In this document: piece by piece, positions 1 through 9,027 of the stretch
Layout of the letters: each line of letters begins with the position of its first letter
How positions within the stretch are numbered: position 1 is the first letter of the stretch
Assembly (NCBI GenBank): GCA_002731875.1
Contig: PCCY01000030.1
Span: forward strand, 25,746-89,745
Origin: Roseobacter sp.
GTDB taxonomy: Bacteria > Pseudomonadota > Alphaproteobacteria > Rhodobacterales > Rhodobacteraceae
Reading direction: 5' to 3'
Length of the DNA: 64,000 bases
Program-made: the position numbers and the translations under genes
The notes under the pieces: model-generated
What the model saw: only the letters and a program-made list of their open reading frames with translations
What the model was told of the DNA's origin: nothing
Databases searched by the model: none

Positions 1-1431
1 CCGAAGTTTATCGACACCATCTGCCAGAATACCGGGCGCTTTAGCACGGGCACGATCTTGCAAGGTCGCCTCCGATGCACCCTCGTGGATCAACCTTTCA
101 AGCTCTCGATCAACTTCGATAATTTCGTAGATCGGCAGCCGGCCCTTGAAACCCTGATTTTGGCAGGCATCGCAGCCGATACCGCGTTGAACCGTTTCGC
201 CGGCTGAAATCGCCCCCGACAACAGGGCGCTTTCGCTTTCGGTAATGACGTGTGGTGCCGCGCAATCCGGGCAGACGCGACGTACCAAACGTTGCGCAAC
301 CAATCCCCGCAGCATCGGGGCCAACAAAAACCGTTCCACACCCATCTCTACTAATCTTGAAACCGCACCGATAGCCGTGTTGGTGTGAAGGGTCGAAAGC
401 ACAAGGTGGCCTGTCATCGCGCTTTCAACGGCGATCTGTGCGGTTTCGCGATCGCGAATTTCGCCCACCATCACGACATCGGGATCTTGCCGCAAGATCG
501 CGCGCAGCCCGCGCGCAAATGTCAGGCCGGTCTTGGTGTTGACTTGCATCTGTCCCACACCATCCATCGAATATTCAATCGGATCTTCGACGGTCATTAT
601 ATTCCGTGACCGATCGTTCAGCCGCCCAAGTGCTGCGTACAGCGACGTCGTTTTACCGGACCCTGTCGGCCCTGTCACCAGTAACAGTCCATCCGGGCGC
701 GCAAGGATGCGTTCAAAGGTTTCGCGATCTCGCGTGCTCATCCCCAGATGGCTGATGCCGCGTTGCGTCTGGCTTCGATCCAACAGCCGCAGCACGACCC
801 GTTCACCAAACTGCGACGGAATGGTGGACACGCGCACGTCAAGGTCATACCCCCCGACGCGCAAGCTGACGCGCCCGTCTTGGGGTTGCCGCTTTTCCGC
901 GATATCCAATTTGCCCATCACCTTGATCCGGCTGACCAGAAGCCCGGCCAAAGCGCGCTTGGGTTCGATCACCTCGCGCAGGACGCCATCAACCCGGAAC
1001 CGCACGATCAAACGGCGCTCTTCCGTTTCGATGTGAACGTCCGACGCACCTTCCTTGACCGCCTCGAGCAAAAGCGCGTTGATCAGCCGGACCACCGGGG
1101 CATCGTCATTTTGATCCAGCAGATCGTCGACCGCTGCGGCCGTATCGGCAAGCGCATTCAGGTCGTCCCCGGCTGCCGCCTCTGCGGCCTCGGATGCACT
1201 GTCGCGGTAAACGCGACCTAACGCGGCCTCGAAAGCTTCGGCTTCGATCGGTACAAAGACAATGGGTTGATCAGCCCTGCGCTGTGCTTCCATCAACGCG
1301 TCGACGGTTGCGCCGGGGCGAAAGTGGCAACCCAATCGGCCATCCGGTGAATCCACCATCAAAATAACGCCGTTTGACTTGGCAAAACCGTAGCCGAGGC
1401 GCGGAAAGTTTGGTGCGTCGTCGAGGCTCAT
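1..1431 (-). CDS. gspE: Type II secretion ATPase GspE (3' end beyond the window)
   Basis: Cytoplasmic hexameric ATPase that powers pseudopilus assembly in the type II secretion system. The minus-strand frame is open from an ATG at 1431 to base 1, so the C-terminal end is missing. The translation shows the Walker A loop GPTGSGKTT near residue 255, a following aspartate/Walker B stretch (RQDPDVVMVGEIRD) and the family's paired zinc-binding cysteines, CPDC near residue 387 and CDAC near residue 420. About 476 residues are visible against a usual length near 500, so little is lost. The start ATG overlaps the gspM stop by four bases (ATGA), which suggests translational coupling. PilB-type ATPases share the folds, but the neighbouring gsp genes settle the assignment. 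Confidence 0.95.
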   Translation of the reverse strand, partial: MSLDDAPNFPRLGYGFAKSNGVILMVDSPDGRLGCHFRPGATVDALMEAQRRADQPIVFVPIEAEAFEAALGRVYRDSASEAAEAAAGDDLNALADTAAAVDDLLDQNDDAPVVRLINALLLEAVKEGASDVHIETEERRLIVRFRVDGVLREVIEPKRALAGLLVSRIKVMGKLDIAEKRQPQDGRVSLRVGGYDLDVRVSTIPSQFGERVVLRLLDRSQTQRGISHLGMSTRDRETFERILARPDGLLLVTGPTGSGKTTSLYAALGRLNDRSRNIMTVEDPIEYSMDGVGQMQVNTKTGLTFARGLRAILRQDPDVVMVGEIRDRETAQIAVESAMTGHLVLSTLHTNTAIGAVSRLVEMGVERFLLAPMLRGLVAQRLVRRVCPDCAAPHVITESESALLSGAISAGETVQRGIGCDACQNQGFKGRLPIYEIIEVDRELERLIHEGASEATLQDRARAKAPGILADGVDKLR

Positions 1432-1886
1432 TCCGCGTTCTCCAAGGTCAGGCGTACGGCCACGATGCCGGGTGCAGTTCTGCGGTCCAACTCAATCGCG
1501 ACAAGCGCGATGGCCGCGTCGGATTCCATCTTGGCGACCCAGTTGACAACCGTCTCATAGGGCGCATCATCCAAAGAGACCCGCACAACCGCGCCTTCTG
1601 GCTCAAGCCGCCGCACGAGCACCCCGGCAAGTTCAGCGCTTTCGGTGATGCGGGTTGCCAGCGGTACCGTGACGACAGCGACGGGTTCCATCTCCGCGGG
1701 CCGGTTTCCCAAGTTCTCGGCCGCTTCGATCAAGGTTTGATATTCCCGGATTTCGGCGCGTGCCATCAGTCGTGCTTCATTCAGCGGTACCCACACAAAA
1801 CGATATCCGGCGAACAGCGCCACCAGTGGCAGAGCGACAAGCACCAATACCTTTTCGCGGCGCGACAGACGGTGAAACGCGTTCAT
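1428..1886 (-). CDS. gspM: Type II secretion inner-membrane protein GspM
   Basis: A 152-residue protein with a short cytoplasmic N-terminus, one membrane segment (about residues 14-30, VLVLVALPLVALFAGYRF) and a small periplasmic domain. This is the normal GspM architecture. GspM binds GspL and helps anchor GspE to the inner-membrane platform. Sequence conservation in this family is weak, so the call rests on topology, length and position between gspL and gspE. Both junctions are four-base start/stop overlaps. Confidence 0.85.
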   Translation of the reverse strand: MNAFHRLSRREKVLVLVALPLVALFAGYRFVWVPLNEARLMARAEIREYQTLIEAAENLGNRPAEMEPVAVVTVPLATRITESAELAGVLVRRLEPEGAVVRVSLDDAPYETVVNWVAKMESDAAIALVAIELDRRTAPGIVAVRLTLENAE

Positions 1887-3112
1887 TCCGGGGCCCCCTT
1901 CGTTACAACGAATTCGGCTTCCGCCCCCCCCGCCGAGGCCGTTGCGGCACCGCTGGTCACCCTGAATCCGCTGGCGCGCAGCAAACCTTCCGCCTGTTGA
2001 AGGTCGTCCAGCCCGGGCACTTCAACCAAGATCGTCAACCGCGCGGGGTTGTCGGCAAAGATCATGCGGCGAAACGTAATCTGGCTATCGACATCGAGCA
2101 GGGCTGCGGACAGATCCTCTAGCATCGGGAGGAATGCACCGCCCTTCGGGGGCGTGTCGACAGGTGCAAGCCGGCGCAGGATAGGTTGAACATCCGAAGT
2201 GACAATGATGCCGGGAAGCATGGTATCAATTGCAGCCTGCGCCGCTGCGCGTTCGCGATCAGCAATCCGCGTCAACGCGACGGTATCCGCGATCACGATA
2301 CCAAGATGCCCAATCAACCCGAGGGCGGCGATTGACGCGACGCGCTTCAGGTGCCGCGTCCAATCGGTGGCCTTGGGGGCGAACGCGCCTTGCCTCAGAT
2401 CAACGCCCAGGTCTTTAGGGTCAGGCTTTGGGGGCTGTGGTGCATACGAACCCGCGACGATGTTATCAGGCAAGCGATCGCCATAGCTCTTGATCGGCGG
2501 CTTACCTGCCTGCTGCCAGATCAGCGGCAACATGGTGACGTCGATGATGAATCCGATACCGTCCGAAACGCGCACCAACGCACGCGCCCCGCTCAGCCAT
2601 ACGGCCCAAACGGGGCTGTCATCCACACTGACCGGCGCGGGCAGCGCGAATGTCTCTGGCAGGACCGGACGATCACCGGCATTTACGGCGGCCTGCATGA
2701 TGTTTCGATCCACGACCGCAGCAAGCACCTGATCAGGCTTGTCCAGTGTCCGACAAAGCGCGATGTGAATATCCTCGAGCGGCGCGCTGATCCGATCCTC
2801 AAGCGCGAACGGCAATGCAGCACGCTTGGCACGTGTGCCGCGCAACGGCAGGACGGTGGCCATCAGCGAAACCTGTTCGCCGGGCAAAATTAGCGGCGAA
2901 ACCTGAGAAGATTCGGCCAGTGCGTCACACAATGAAACAGCAAAATCTGATCGGGGGTCCGCCGAAAATCGGGGGTTTTGAGACACGCCTTTTGATCCCA
3001 CCCGATCCGGGTGGATTTCAGCGGTTTGCTGCTCGTTTATGTGCACCTTTTGCAAGGTTTCATCATTGTGCGAGGGCCGATTTTTCAATAGAATTCCTTC
3101 ATTGTGACCCAA
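1883..3112 (-). CDS. gspL: Type II secretion protein GspL
   Basis: A 409-residue protein with an actin-like cytoplasmic domain in the first ~240 residues, one transmembrane segment near residues 255-275 (VASIAALGLIGHLGIVIAD) and a periplasmic ferredoxin-like domain. This is the GspL layout. It recruits GspE to the membrane and partners GspM. The far start is a TTG at 3112. No in-frame ATG exists before residue 84, so a TTG or GTG start is likely and the exact first codon is uncertain. The first ~50 residues are poorly GspL-like and may not all be translated. It heads the minus-strand arm of the divergent gsp locus. Confidence 0.82.
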   Translation of the reverse strand: MGHNEGILLKNRPSHNDETLQKVHINEQQTAEIHPDRVGSKGVSQNPRFSADPRSDFAVSLCDALAESSQVSPLILPGEQVSLMATVLPLRGTRAKRAALPFALEDRISAPLEDIHIALCRTLDKPDQVLAAVVDRNIMQAAVNAGDRPVLPETFALPAPVSVDDSPVWAVWLSGARALVRVSDGIGFIIDVTMLPLIWQQAGKPPIKSYGDRLPDNIVAGSYAPQPPKPDPKDLGVDLRQGAFAPKATDWTRHLKRVASIAALGLIGHLGIVIADTVALTRIADRERAAAQAAIDTMLPGIIVTSDVQPILRRLAPVDTPPKGGAFLPMLEDLSAALLDVDSQITFRRMIFADNPARLTILVEVPGLDDLQQAEGLLRASGFRVTSGAATASAGGAEAEFVVTKGAPE

Positions 3113-3165
3113 TAAAATAGGTACGTTTTAAAATGATAAAGAGTTTCGGCGAGGGCGCAATATCG
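3113..3165. promoter_or_regulatory. Divergent gsp promoter region
   Basis: The 53-base AT-rich gap between gspL (minus) and gspG (plus) must hold or border the promoters for both arms. I see an AT-rich tract (ATAAAATAGG, TTTTAAAATG) but no convincing -35/-10 pair or operator. Confidence 0.35.
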
Positions 3166-3654
3166 ATGAAGGAAGTTTGTCTTTCGGTACTGAGAAAACG
3201 GGCTGCCCGTCATCCAAAACGCCACCCGGAATCAGGTGTCACACTCATCGAAATGATGGTGGTGCTGGTTATTATTGCACTGGTTGCCGCGATGATTGTT
3301 CCCAATGTCATCGGCCGCCCGAACGAAGCGCGTGTCGCCGTGGCCAAAACCGACATCCGGGCGATCGCAAGCGCGCTTGAACTTTACCGTCTGGACAACC
3401 GTGCCTATCCCACGACATCGCAAGGTCTGGGTGCCCTGGTGCGCAGGCCAACCTCCCCGCCCGAGCCATCCAATTGGGTGCAAGGCGGTTATCTCCCCGA
3501 AGATCCCACAGACCCATGGGGCAATGCCTATGTTTATCGATCACCGGGAACCACGTCGAATTTCGATCTGATATCGCTTGGTGCCGACGGGGCAATCGGC
3601 GGCACCGGGGTTGATGCCGATATTTCCAACACCAGCACACCGATAGACGGATGA
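3166..3654 (+). CDS. gspG: Major pseudopilin GspG
   Basis: Major subunit of the type II secretion pseudopilus. A prepilin peptidase site lies before the hydrophobic helix (SGVTLIEMMVVLVIIALVAA), with the invariant +5 glutamate. The downstream region carries the GspG C-terminal pattern, including LDNRAYPTTSQGL, LPEDPTDPWGNAY and the calcium-loop region DLISLGADGAIGG. The ATG at 3166 is chosen because it gives a leader of normal length. An in-frame ATG at 3133 would add 11 residues. The stop overlaps the gspH start. Confidence 0.95.
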   Translation: MKEVCLSVLRKRAARHPKRHPESGVTLIEMMVVLVIIALVAAMIVPNVIGRPNEARVAVAKTDIRAIASALELYRLDNRAYPTTSQGLGALVRRPTSPPEPSNWVQGGYLPEDPTDPWGNAYVYRSPGTTSNFDLISLGADGAIGGTGVDADISNTSTPIDG

Positions 3655-4190
3655 CCGGCATAGGCACTGCACCCCCAAGGCCAGCAAATCGCCGCAAAGA
3701 CGCGGGGATGACTCTGGTTGAAATATTGGTCGTTCTGGCCATTATCGGCGTCATGGCCTCTGTTTTGGGGCTAAGCGTTTCTGGGGGTACGCGCAGTGCT
3801 GATGTACTTGAGCGGGAGGCGACGCTTTTATCCGCCAGGCTCGAACGCGCGGCCGACAGCGCCGCGTTGAACGGGACGCCGGCAGGGTTTACCTGGGATG
3901 ACAAAAGCTATTCCTTTGTCAGCTTGCAAGATGGTGCCTGGGCCGCGCATCCTGACGGCATTCTCGCTGCGCCGCATCTGCTGGACCGCGCCGCAGCGAT
4001 TTCAGTGTTGGGACAGACGCGCGGCCGGTATCTGATCCGGTCGGATATGTTGCCCTCAGTCACAGACCCCGCCACCAACAGCCCCGTCCCGTTGCAAATC
4101 GCCATCGTCGGGTCAAAAGACACCTGGGAGGTGCGTTTCGATGGTGTTTCGGCGCGGTCACATAAAAAACCGGATAGATCCCAGCCATGA
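3651..4190 (+). CDS. gspH: Minor pseudopilin GspH
   Basis: A 179-residue minor pseudopilin with a processing site and helix around residues 18-40 (DAGMTLVEILVVLAIIGVMAS), followed by the GspH/FimT-type beta domain. It overlaps gspG and gspI by four bases at each end. Minor pseudopilins GspH and GspI sit at or near the tip of the pseudopilus. Position in the operon and length support H rather than J. Confidence 0.88.
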   Translation: MTGIGTAPPRPANRRKDAGMTLVEILVVLAIIGVMASVLGLSVSGGTRSADVLEREATLLSARLERAADSAALNGTPAGFTWDDKSYSFVSLQDGAWAAHPDGILAAPHLLDRAAAISVLGQTRGRYLIRSDMLPSVTDPATNSPVPLQIAIVGSKDTWEVRFDGVSARSHKKPDRSQP

Positions 4191-4570
4191 ATCGCGCAAC
4201 CAACAATACCGAGGCCGGATTTACCCTGCTTGAGGTGTTGGTTGCGCTTGCCGTGCTCGCCGTCGGGGCGGTATCGCTTTTGACCGCGACCCAAACGCAT
4301 GTCAGCCGCATATCGGATATCGAAAGCCGCACGGTAGCGAGGTGGGTAGCTGATAATCGGCTGGCCGCCTTGCGTATCGGAATGCCACAGCCTGATGTCG
4401 TTGATATGCTGGGGCGGCAGTGGGGCGTTGTTGTCTCTCGCTTGGAAACCGAAGACCCCGATCTGCAAAGGGTTGAAATAGCCGTTGCGCTGTCTCCCGA
4501 TAATCGTGATCTGTTCAAGCTTACAGGCTTCATCGACAAAGCCGACAACGGTCTGCAGGTCCCGCAATGA
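4187..4570 (+). CDS. gspI: Minor pseudopilin GspI
   Basis: A 127-residue pseudopilin with the typical short leader and helix (EAGFTLLEVLVALAVLAVGA), in the size range of GspI. In known systems GspI nucleates the I-J-K tip complex. GspJ and GspK are not next to it here and must be encoded outside the window if present. Coupled by ATGA overlaps to gspH and gspC. Confidence 0.88.
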   Translation: MNRATNNTEAGFTLLEVLVALAVLAVGAVSLLTATQTHVSRISDIESRTVARWVADNRLAALRIGMPQPDVVDMLGRQWGVVVSRLETEDPDLQRVEIAVALSPDNRDLFKLTGFIDKADNGLQVPQ

Positions 4571-5445
4571 AGTCTCCGTTCCGATTTGTGACCCCCGTTT
4601 TCGCGCTATGCATCACCGCTTCACTTGGCATTGCTGCGGGGCCGGTCTTTTGGCACATCATGGGACAAACCTCCGACAAAACTGCCGAAGTTTCCTTTGT
4701 TGCCACATCCCCATCCGTTGCGCCTGCATCGGTCGATCTTGTGTCAGCGGTCGCGCTGGCCCCTTTTGGCAGCGCCAAACCGGACCAGCAAGTGACAAAG
4801 GCTCCAGAGAAGACAACACTTGATCTGGCGTTGCGCGGCATCCTGCAGCAATCCGACCCATCGCTTTCCTTTGCACTGATCGCAACAGACGGTACCACAT
4901 TGCGATACGCAATTGGCGACAGCATCGCCGGTAAAGCAACGTTGATCGAGATTAACGACCGGCACGTGGTTTTGGACGTAGACGGCGTGCGTCAAATTCT
5001 GGGTTTCCCGAATGCGGATATCGCTGATCTTTCCGCTGGCGACGTCCCTGCCGGCCCGACGCCCCTTAGCAATCTAGACCGTTTGCAGGCAGCGCTTTCC
5101 GTCGGGTCCGGTTCGATTGAGATTGAGGATCCCCCGCCCCCGGAAACCACCGAAGAATACATCAGCATGTGGCGCGAGCGCATCATTCGCAATCCCAATC
5201 AGGTTTTAGACGAAATTGGTCTGCTTCCGACCGAGAAAGGCTATATCGTCGACGAAACTCACGATCCGGGCGTAAATCTTGCCGGCCTAAAGGCCGGCGA
5301 CCTTGTTGCAAGAGTAAATGGGCAGACAGTGGGAAACACAGAAGAAGACCGCAAATTTTTCGACGAAGTTGCAGCCTCGGGTGTGGCGCGGCTGGAAGTT
5401 GTCAGAGATGATAAGACGTTCGTCTTGTCATTCCCCTTACGATGA
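4567..5445 (+). CDS. gspC: Type II secretion protein GspC (HR plus PDZ)
   Basis: A 292-residue inner-membrane protein linking the platform to the secretin. It has one N-terminal membrane helix (about residues 8-30), a homology region near residues 75-140 (LRGILQQSDPSLSFALIA ... YAIGDSI ... VVLDVDGVRQIL), and a C-terminal PDZ domain (VNLAGLKAGDLVARVNGQTV). HR domains contact the secretin N0 domain, and PDZ domains are linked to substrate selection. It lies immediately before gspD with a four-base overlap. Confidence 0.93.
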   Translation: MKSPFRFVTPVFALCITASLGIAAGPVFWHIMGQTSDKTAEVSFVATSPSVAPASVDLVSAVALAPFGSAKPDQQVTKAPEKTTLDLALRGILQQSDPSLSFALIATDGTTLRYAIGDSIAGKATLIEINDRHVVLDVDGVRQILGFPNADIADLSAGDVPAGPTPLSNLDRLQAALSVGSGSIEIEDPPPPETTEEYISMWRERIIRNPNQVLDEIGLLPTEKGYIVDETHDPGVNLAGLKAGDLVARVNGQTVGNTEEDRKFFDEVAASGVARLEVVRDDKTFVLSFPLR

Positions 5446-7376
5446 ATAGTCGTCTGCCCTCCCTCCTCGTGTTTATCATCCTCGGGGCGATCGCCCTGGG
5501 TCGTCCTCAGATGGCACTGGCGCAAGAGACATTCGTGATCAATCTGCGCGGCGCTGAGATCAGCTTGCTGGCGGAACAGGTGTCAGACATCACCGGGCGC
5601 ACCCTTGTCCTAGATCCGAACCTCACCGGCGAAGTAACTGTTGTTTCGAAACAGCCGCTTGATCGCGAAGGGGTTTGGGCCCTGTTCCAGTCGATTTTGC
5701 GGGTCCGTGGGTTTGCAGCCGTCGAAACAGGGTCTGTGTGGCAAATCGTCCCCGAACTTGACGCACGGACCAAGGGCAGCCCGCAAAAGCTTGTCATCCC
5801 CGGGAGCCAAGACGTGGTGACCCGGTTGCTGCGGCTGAATCGTTTACCATCGACAGAAGCGGTCCGGGTTTTGCGACCGTTGATTGACGAGGCTGGATAT
5901 ATCGAAGCGATCGAAGATCCGAACGCGATAGTTATCACAGACACGTTGGCAAACGTTGACCGCATCGTTGCCATTGCCACCACATTCGATGGCGAGGCAG
6001 AGATGGACGCGGAGGTTATACGCTTCACATATGCCGAAGCCGGTACAGTGGCGGCCGCGATTTCCGAAGTGCTCGGGGCTGCCGGTACAGGGGCAAGGCT
6101 GTCGGTTGATGCGAATTCGAATGTATTGTTGGTCCGTGGCACCCAACGGGACATTTCGCAAATCAGAAGCTTGGCGCGGGCCATGGACACCTCTCCGAGG
6201 GTCGCACAAAGCGAAACTGTAAGCACCTCAATCTACCGGCTCCAATTCGGCGAAGCGTCCATCGTAGCAGATCTGGTACGAAACACCCTGACAGGCTCTA
6301 CGGACTTAACCAATCCAGTCGCTGCCAGCGTCGGCGAAGACCCGGCCAACCCAGATACGCAAACGTTTGCCGCCGGCCCCGAAGCCGCCCCGATTTCACC
6401 GGTGTCGGTACAGGCCTCGATCGAGACCAATTCAGTCATTGTGCGCGGTACGCAACGGCAACTTGCGGAAGTGTCGCAGCTGATCAAGGCTCTGGATGTG
6501 CGACGGCCCCAGGTGATGATCGAAGCCGCGATCGTAGAAGTGTCTGGCGACATCGCTGAACGGTTGGGGGTGCAGCTTGGCATTGGCGAAAATTCACAGA
6601 CCGGTGCCATCGCCGCCACGTCTTTTGGCAATGGAGGTGGCGCACTTCAGAATATTCTGGTCGCATTAGGTCAAAGCAATGCTGCGGCTCTTTCCACGGG
6701 GCTTTCGGTCGGGTTGGCTTCGGATAATTTCGGTGCGCTGATCCAAGCCTTGAACACGTCGACAAGCGCCAACCTGCTCTCCACCCCTTCCGTGACCACC
6801 ATGGACAACCAATCGGCCACAATCGTGGTTGGCCAAAATGTGCCTTTCCGCACCGGACGGGTGACCACCGATGGCGGGAATGTCACCGAAGTGATCAAAC
6901 GCGAAGATGTCGGTATCACCATGGTTGTCAAACCACGCATTACCGCAGGCGGGGTGGTGCAACTTGAGATTGAACAGGAAGTGTCATCGCTTACCAATCA
7001 GGCTGTTACAGGTGCCGCCGACCTTGTGACCAACCGGCGCGTCATCAATACCACCGTTCTGGCCGAAAACGGCGGTACTGTGGTTCTCGGTGGCCTTATC
7101 ACTGACGACAGACTGCAAAGTAACCAAAAAGTCCCTGTACTGGGGGATGTTCCAGTTCTGGGCGGCCTGTTTAAAAGCCGGAACGATAGTCGCAACAAAC
7201 GCACCCTGTTTGTCTTTTTGCGTCCTACGATCATGCTGACCCGCGCTGACCTGGAAAAAGCTGCTGAAACGCGCTATCGCCGCGCCCAAAGCGCTGAAAC
7301 CGCCGTTCAGCCCCGAAGCATTCTGAAGCAGGAAAAGGTCAGAAAGCTACCGCTAGAGATTGACGGGCTGTACTGA
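5442..7376 (+). CDS. gspD: Type II secretion secretin GspD
   Basis: Outer-membrane secretin of 644 residues with a signal peptide (cleavage after MALA, near residue 26). The N0 domain follows (ETFVINLRGAEISLLAEQV), then three ring-building N1-N3 repeats (IRFTYAEAGTVAAAISEVL; IYRLQFGEASIVADLVRNTL) and the secretin beta-barrel with LLSTPSVTTMDNQSATIVVG and VPVLGDVPVLGGLFKS. The length is typical for GspD. It closes the plus-strand gsp arm. No pilotin-type lipoprotein gene lies beside it. Confidence 0.96.
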   Translation: MNSRLPSLLVFIILGAIALGRPQMALAQETFVINLRGAEISLLAEQVSDITGRTLVLDPNLTGEVTVVSKQPLDREGVWALFQSILRVRGFAAVETGSVWQIVPELDARTKGSPQKLVIPGSQDVVTRLLRLNRLPSTEAVRVLRPLIDEAGYIEAIEDPNAIVITDTLANVDRIVAIATTFDGEAEMDAEVIRFTYAEAGTVAAAISEVLGAAGTGARLSVDANSNVLLVRGTQRDISQIRSLARAMDTSPRVAQSETVSTSIYRLQFGEASIVADLVRNTLTGSTDLTNPVAASVGEDPANPDTQTFAAGPEAAPISPVSVQASIETNSVIVRGTQRQLAEVSQLIKALDVRRPQVMIEAAIVEVSGDIAERLGVQLGIGENSQTGAIAATSFGNGGGALQNILVALGQSNAAALSTGLSVGLASDNFGALIQALNTSTSANLLSTPSVTTMDNQSATIVVGQNVPFRTGRVTTDGGNVTEVIKREDVGITMVVKPRITAGGVVQLEIEQEVSSLTNQAVTGAADLVTNRRVINTTVLAENGGTVVLGGLITDDRLQSNQKVPVLGDVPVLGGLFKSRNDSRNKRTLFVFLRPTIMLTRADLEKAAETRYRRAQSAETAVQPRSILKQEKVRKLPLEIDGLY

Positions 7377-7553
7377 ACGGTGTGGGCTTAGCGCTTGTTC
7401 GCCACGGTAGCATTGAAAGTACGTGCAAGACCCCTTGACGAAGGCGCAGGACTGCGTGCGGGGATTTAAGTGGGCGATGCTGCCCCAGGTCGATAAGCGA
7501 TGCCCCCCTGCCCTTCTGGACGCCACGCCGAGGCCCCGTGCGGGTTTTGGGCG

Positions 7554-8840
7554 TTATCCTTCCAGAAATGGGACCGGTACACCAAATGTGGTGACAAGCA
7601 GCACAAAGTTCAGACCGAGAACAGCAGCCGCCCCGACGTATGACAGCAGCCGCACGATCCGCCCGTTAGCGTAGGGCCCCATGACATCCTGTCGAGACGT
7701 GAAAATAATCAGCGCGATCATTGGCACCGGCAGTGCAATTGACAGAACGACCTGCGACATTACCAGCGCATCAGTGGCGTTATAGCCCATAGCCACCACA
7801 CCAAAGGCTGGCAACATGGTAAGCAATCTGCGCAACCAGATCGGTACCCGGAAGTGCAGGAAACCCTGCATGATCATCTGCCCGGCCATGGTGCCGACGA
7901 CCGAGCTGGATATCCCGGAGGTGATCAGCGAAACCAGAAAGACAGAGGCTGCTGCCGTGCCAAGCAGCGGTGTCAGCAGGACATAAGCTGTCTCGATTTC
8001 AGCAACGCCGCTGTGACCCTGATTGAATGCACTGGCCGCCATGATTACCATCGCCATATTGACCATGCCCGCGACCGCAAGCGCCACGACGACCTCGATA
8101 TTGGAATAACGCAGCACTCTGCGGCGGTCATCTTCATGCCGGATCGCGACACGATTTTGGGTCAGGCCGGAATGCAGAAATATCGCATGCGGCATCACGG
8201 TAGCGCCGATGATACCGACCGCGATGGCCAATGCAGATCCGTTCGGCAACACCGGGGTAACCAGCCCCCTTGCAGCCGAACCCCAATCCACCGGTGCAAT
8301 CAAAAGCTCGACAAGATAGCTGAGCCCGATGATTGCGACCATCGTGCCGATGATAAGCTCCATCGTGCGAAAGCCGTAACGCTCGAAAATCAAGATCCCA
8401 TAAGTAACGATCGCCGTCACGGCCATACCCCAGATCAGGGGCAAATCGAAAAGCAGCGAAAGCCCGATAGCACCGCCGAGAAACTCGGCAAGGTCCGTGG
8501 CCATGGCAGCGACTTCGCTGACCGCCCACATTCCCCACACAACGGGCGTGGGAAACTGATCCCGCGACAGTTCGGCCAGGTTCTTTCCGGTCACGATCCC
8601 TAAACGCGCTGACAGCGCTTGGAACAGCATGGCGATGAGATTGGCCATCAGCACCACCCAGAGCAGCTGATATCCGTATCCCGCGCCCGCTTGGATGTTG
8701 GTGGCATAGTTGCCCGGATCCATATACGCGATCGACGCGATGACCGCGGGGCCCACGAACAGGAAACGGCTGAATGGGCTGCGATGCTCGCCGGAGAGGA
8801 CATCGGCCATGCTCTTTCTGGTGCGCTCGCTACTTGTCAT
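7554..8840 (-). CDS. mntH: Nramp-family proton-coupled Mn(II) transporter MntH
   Basis: A 428-residue polytopic inner-membrane transporter. The Nramp metal-site motif DPGN appears in helix 1 (IAYMDPGNYATN), and the helix-6 metal/proton signature MPHAIFLHS is intact. The length and eleven or so membrane segments match bacterial MntH. Divergent mntR and the palindrome 27 bases upstream of its start indicate Mn-responsive repression. Confidence 0.95.
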   Translation of the reverse strand: MTSSERTRKSMADVLSGEHRSPFSRFLFVGPAVIASIAYMDPGNYATNIQAGAGYGYQLLWVVLMANLIAMLFQALSARLGIVTGKNLAELSRDQFPTPVVWGMWAVSEVAAMATDLAEFLGGAIGLSLLFDLPLIWGMAVTAIVTYGILIFERYGFRTMELIIGTMVAIIGLSYLVELLIAPVDWGSAARGLVTPVLPNGSALAIAVGIIGATVMPHAIFLHSGLTQNRVAIRHEDDRRRVLRYSNIEVVVALAVAGMVNMAMVIMAASAFNQGHSGVAEIETAYVLLTPLLGTAAASVFLVSLITSGISSSVVGTMAGQMIMQGFLHFRVPIWLRRLLTMLPAFGVVAMGYNATDALVMSQVVLSIALPVPMIALIIFTSRQDVMGPYANGRIVRLLSYVGAAAVLGLNFVLLVTTFGVPVPFLEG

Positions 8841-8866
8841 CGGGTCCCTGTCCTTTCACTGCAAGA

Positions 8867-8882
8867 TATAGCCTTGGCTATA
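8867..8882. promoter_or_regulatory. Putative MntR operator
   Basis: TATAGCC-TT-GGCTATA is a perfect 7-bp inverted repeat with a 2-bp spacer, flanked by AAG and CTT. It lies between mntH and mntR, close to the mntH start. It resembles the known enterobacterial MntR box, with arms ending in ATAGC and GCTAT. The role is inferred from similarity and position. Confidence 0.75.
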
Positions 8883-9027
8883 CTTATGGCAATAGGCTTG
8901 ATTGCTGTTATTTGTGGTCACCCAATAACCGGTTGGTTTCTTCTGGATGAGTTATTATCCTTGGCTTCAAAGTGTTACCGTCATGACAATTCTGCTATGC
9001 TCGACATTGAAGAAACCGGAGAGGCCA

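Noticed and set aside
533..1221. Plus-strand open frames opposite gspE
   Set aside because: They are antisense shadows: the minus strand encodes an intact GspE with Walker A and zinc cysteines.
7377..7553. A terminator or small gene between gspD and mntH
   Set aside because: Convergent 177-base gap; no stable stem with T-run and no credible frame seen.
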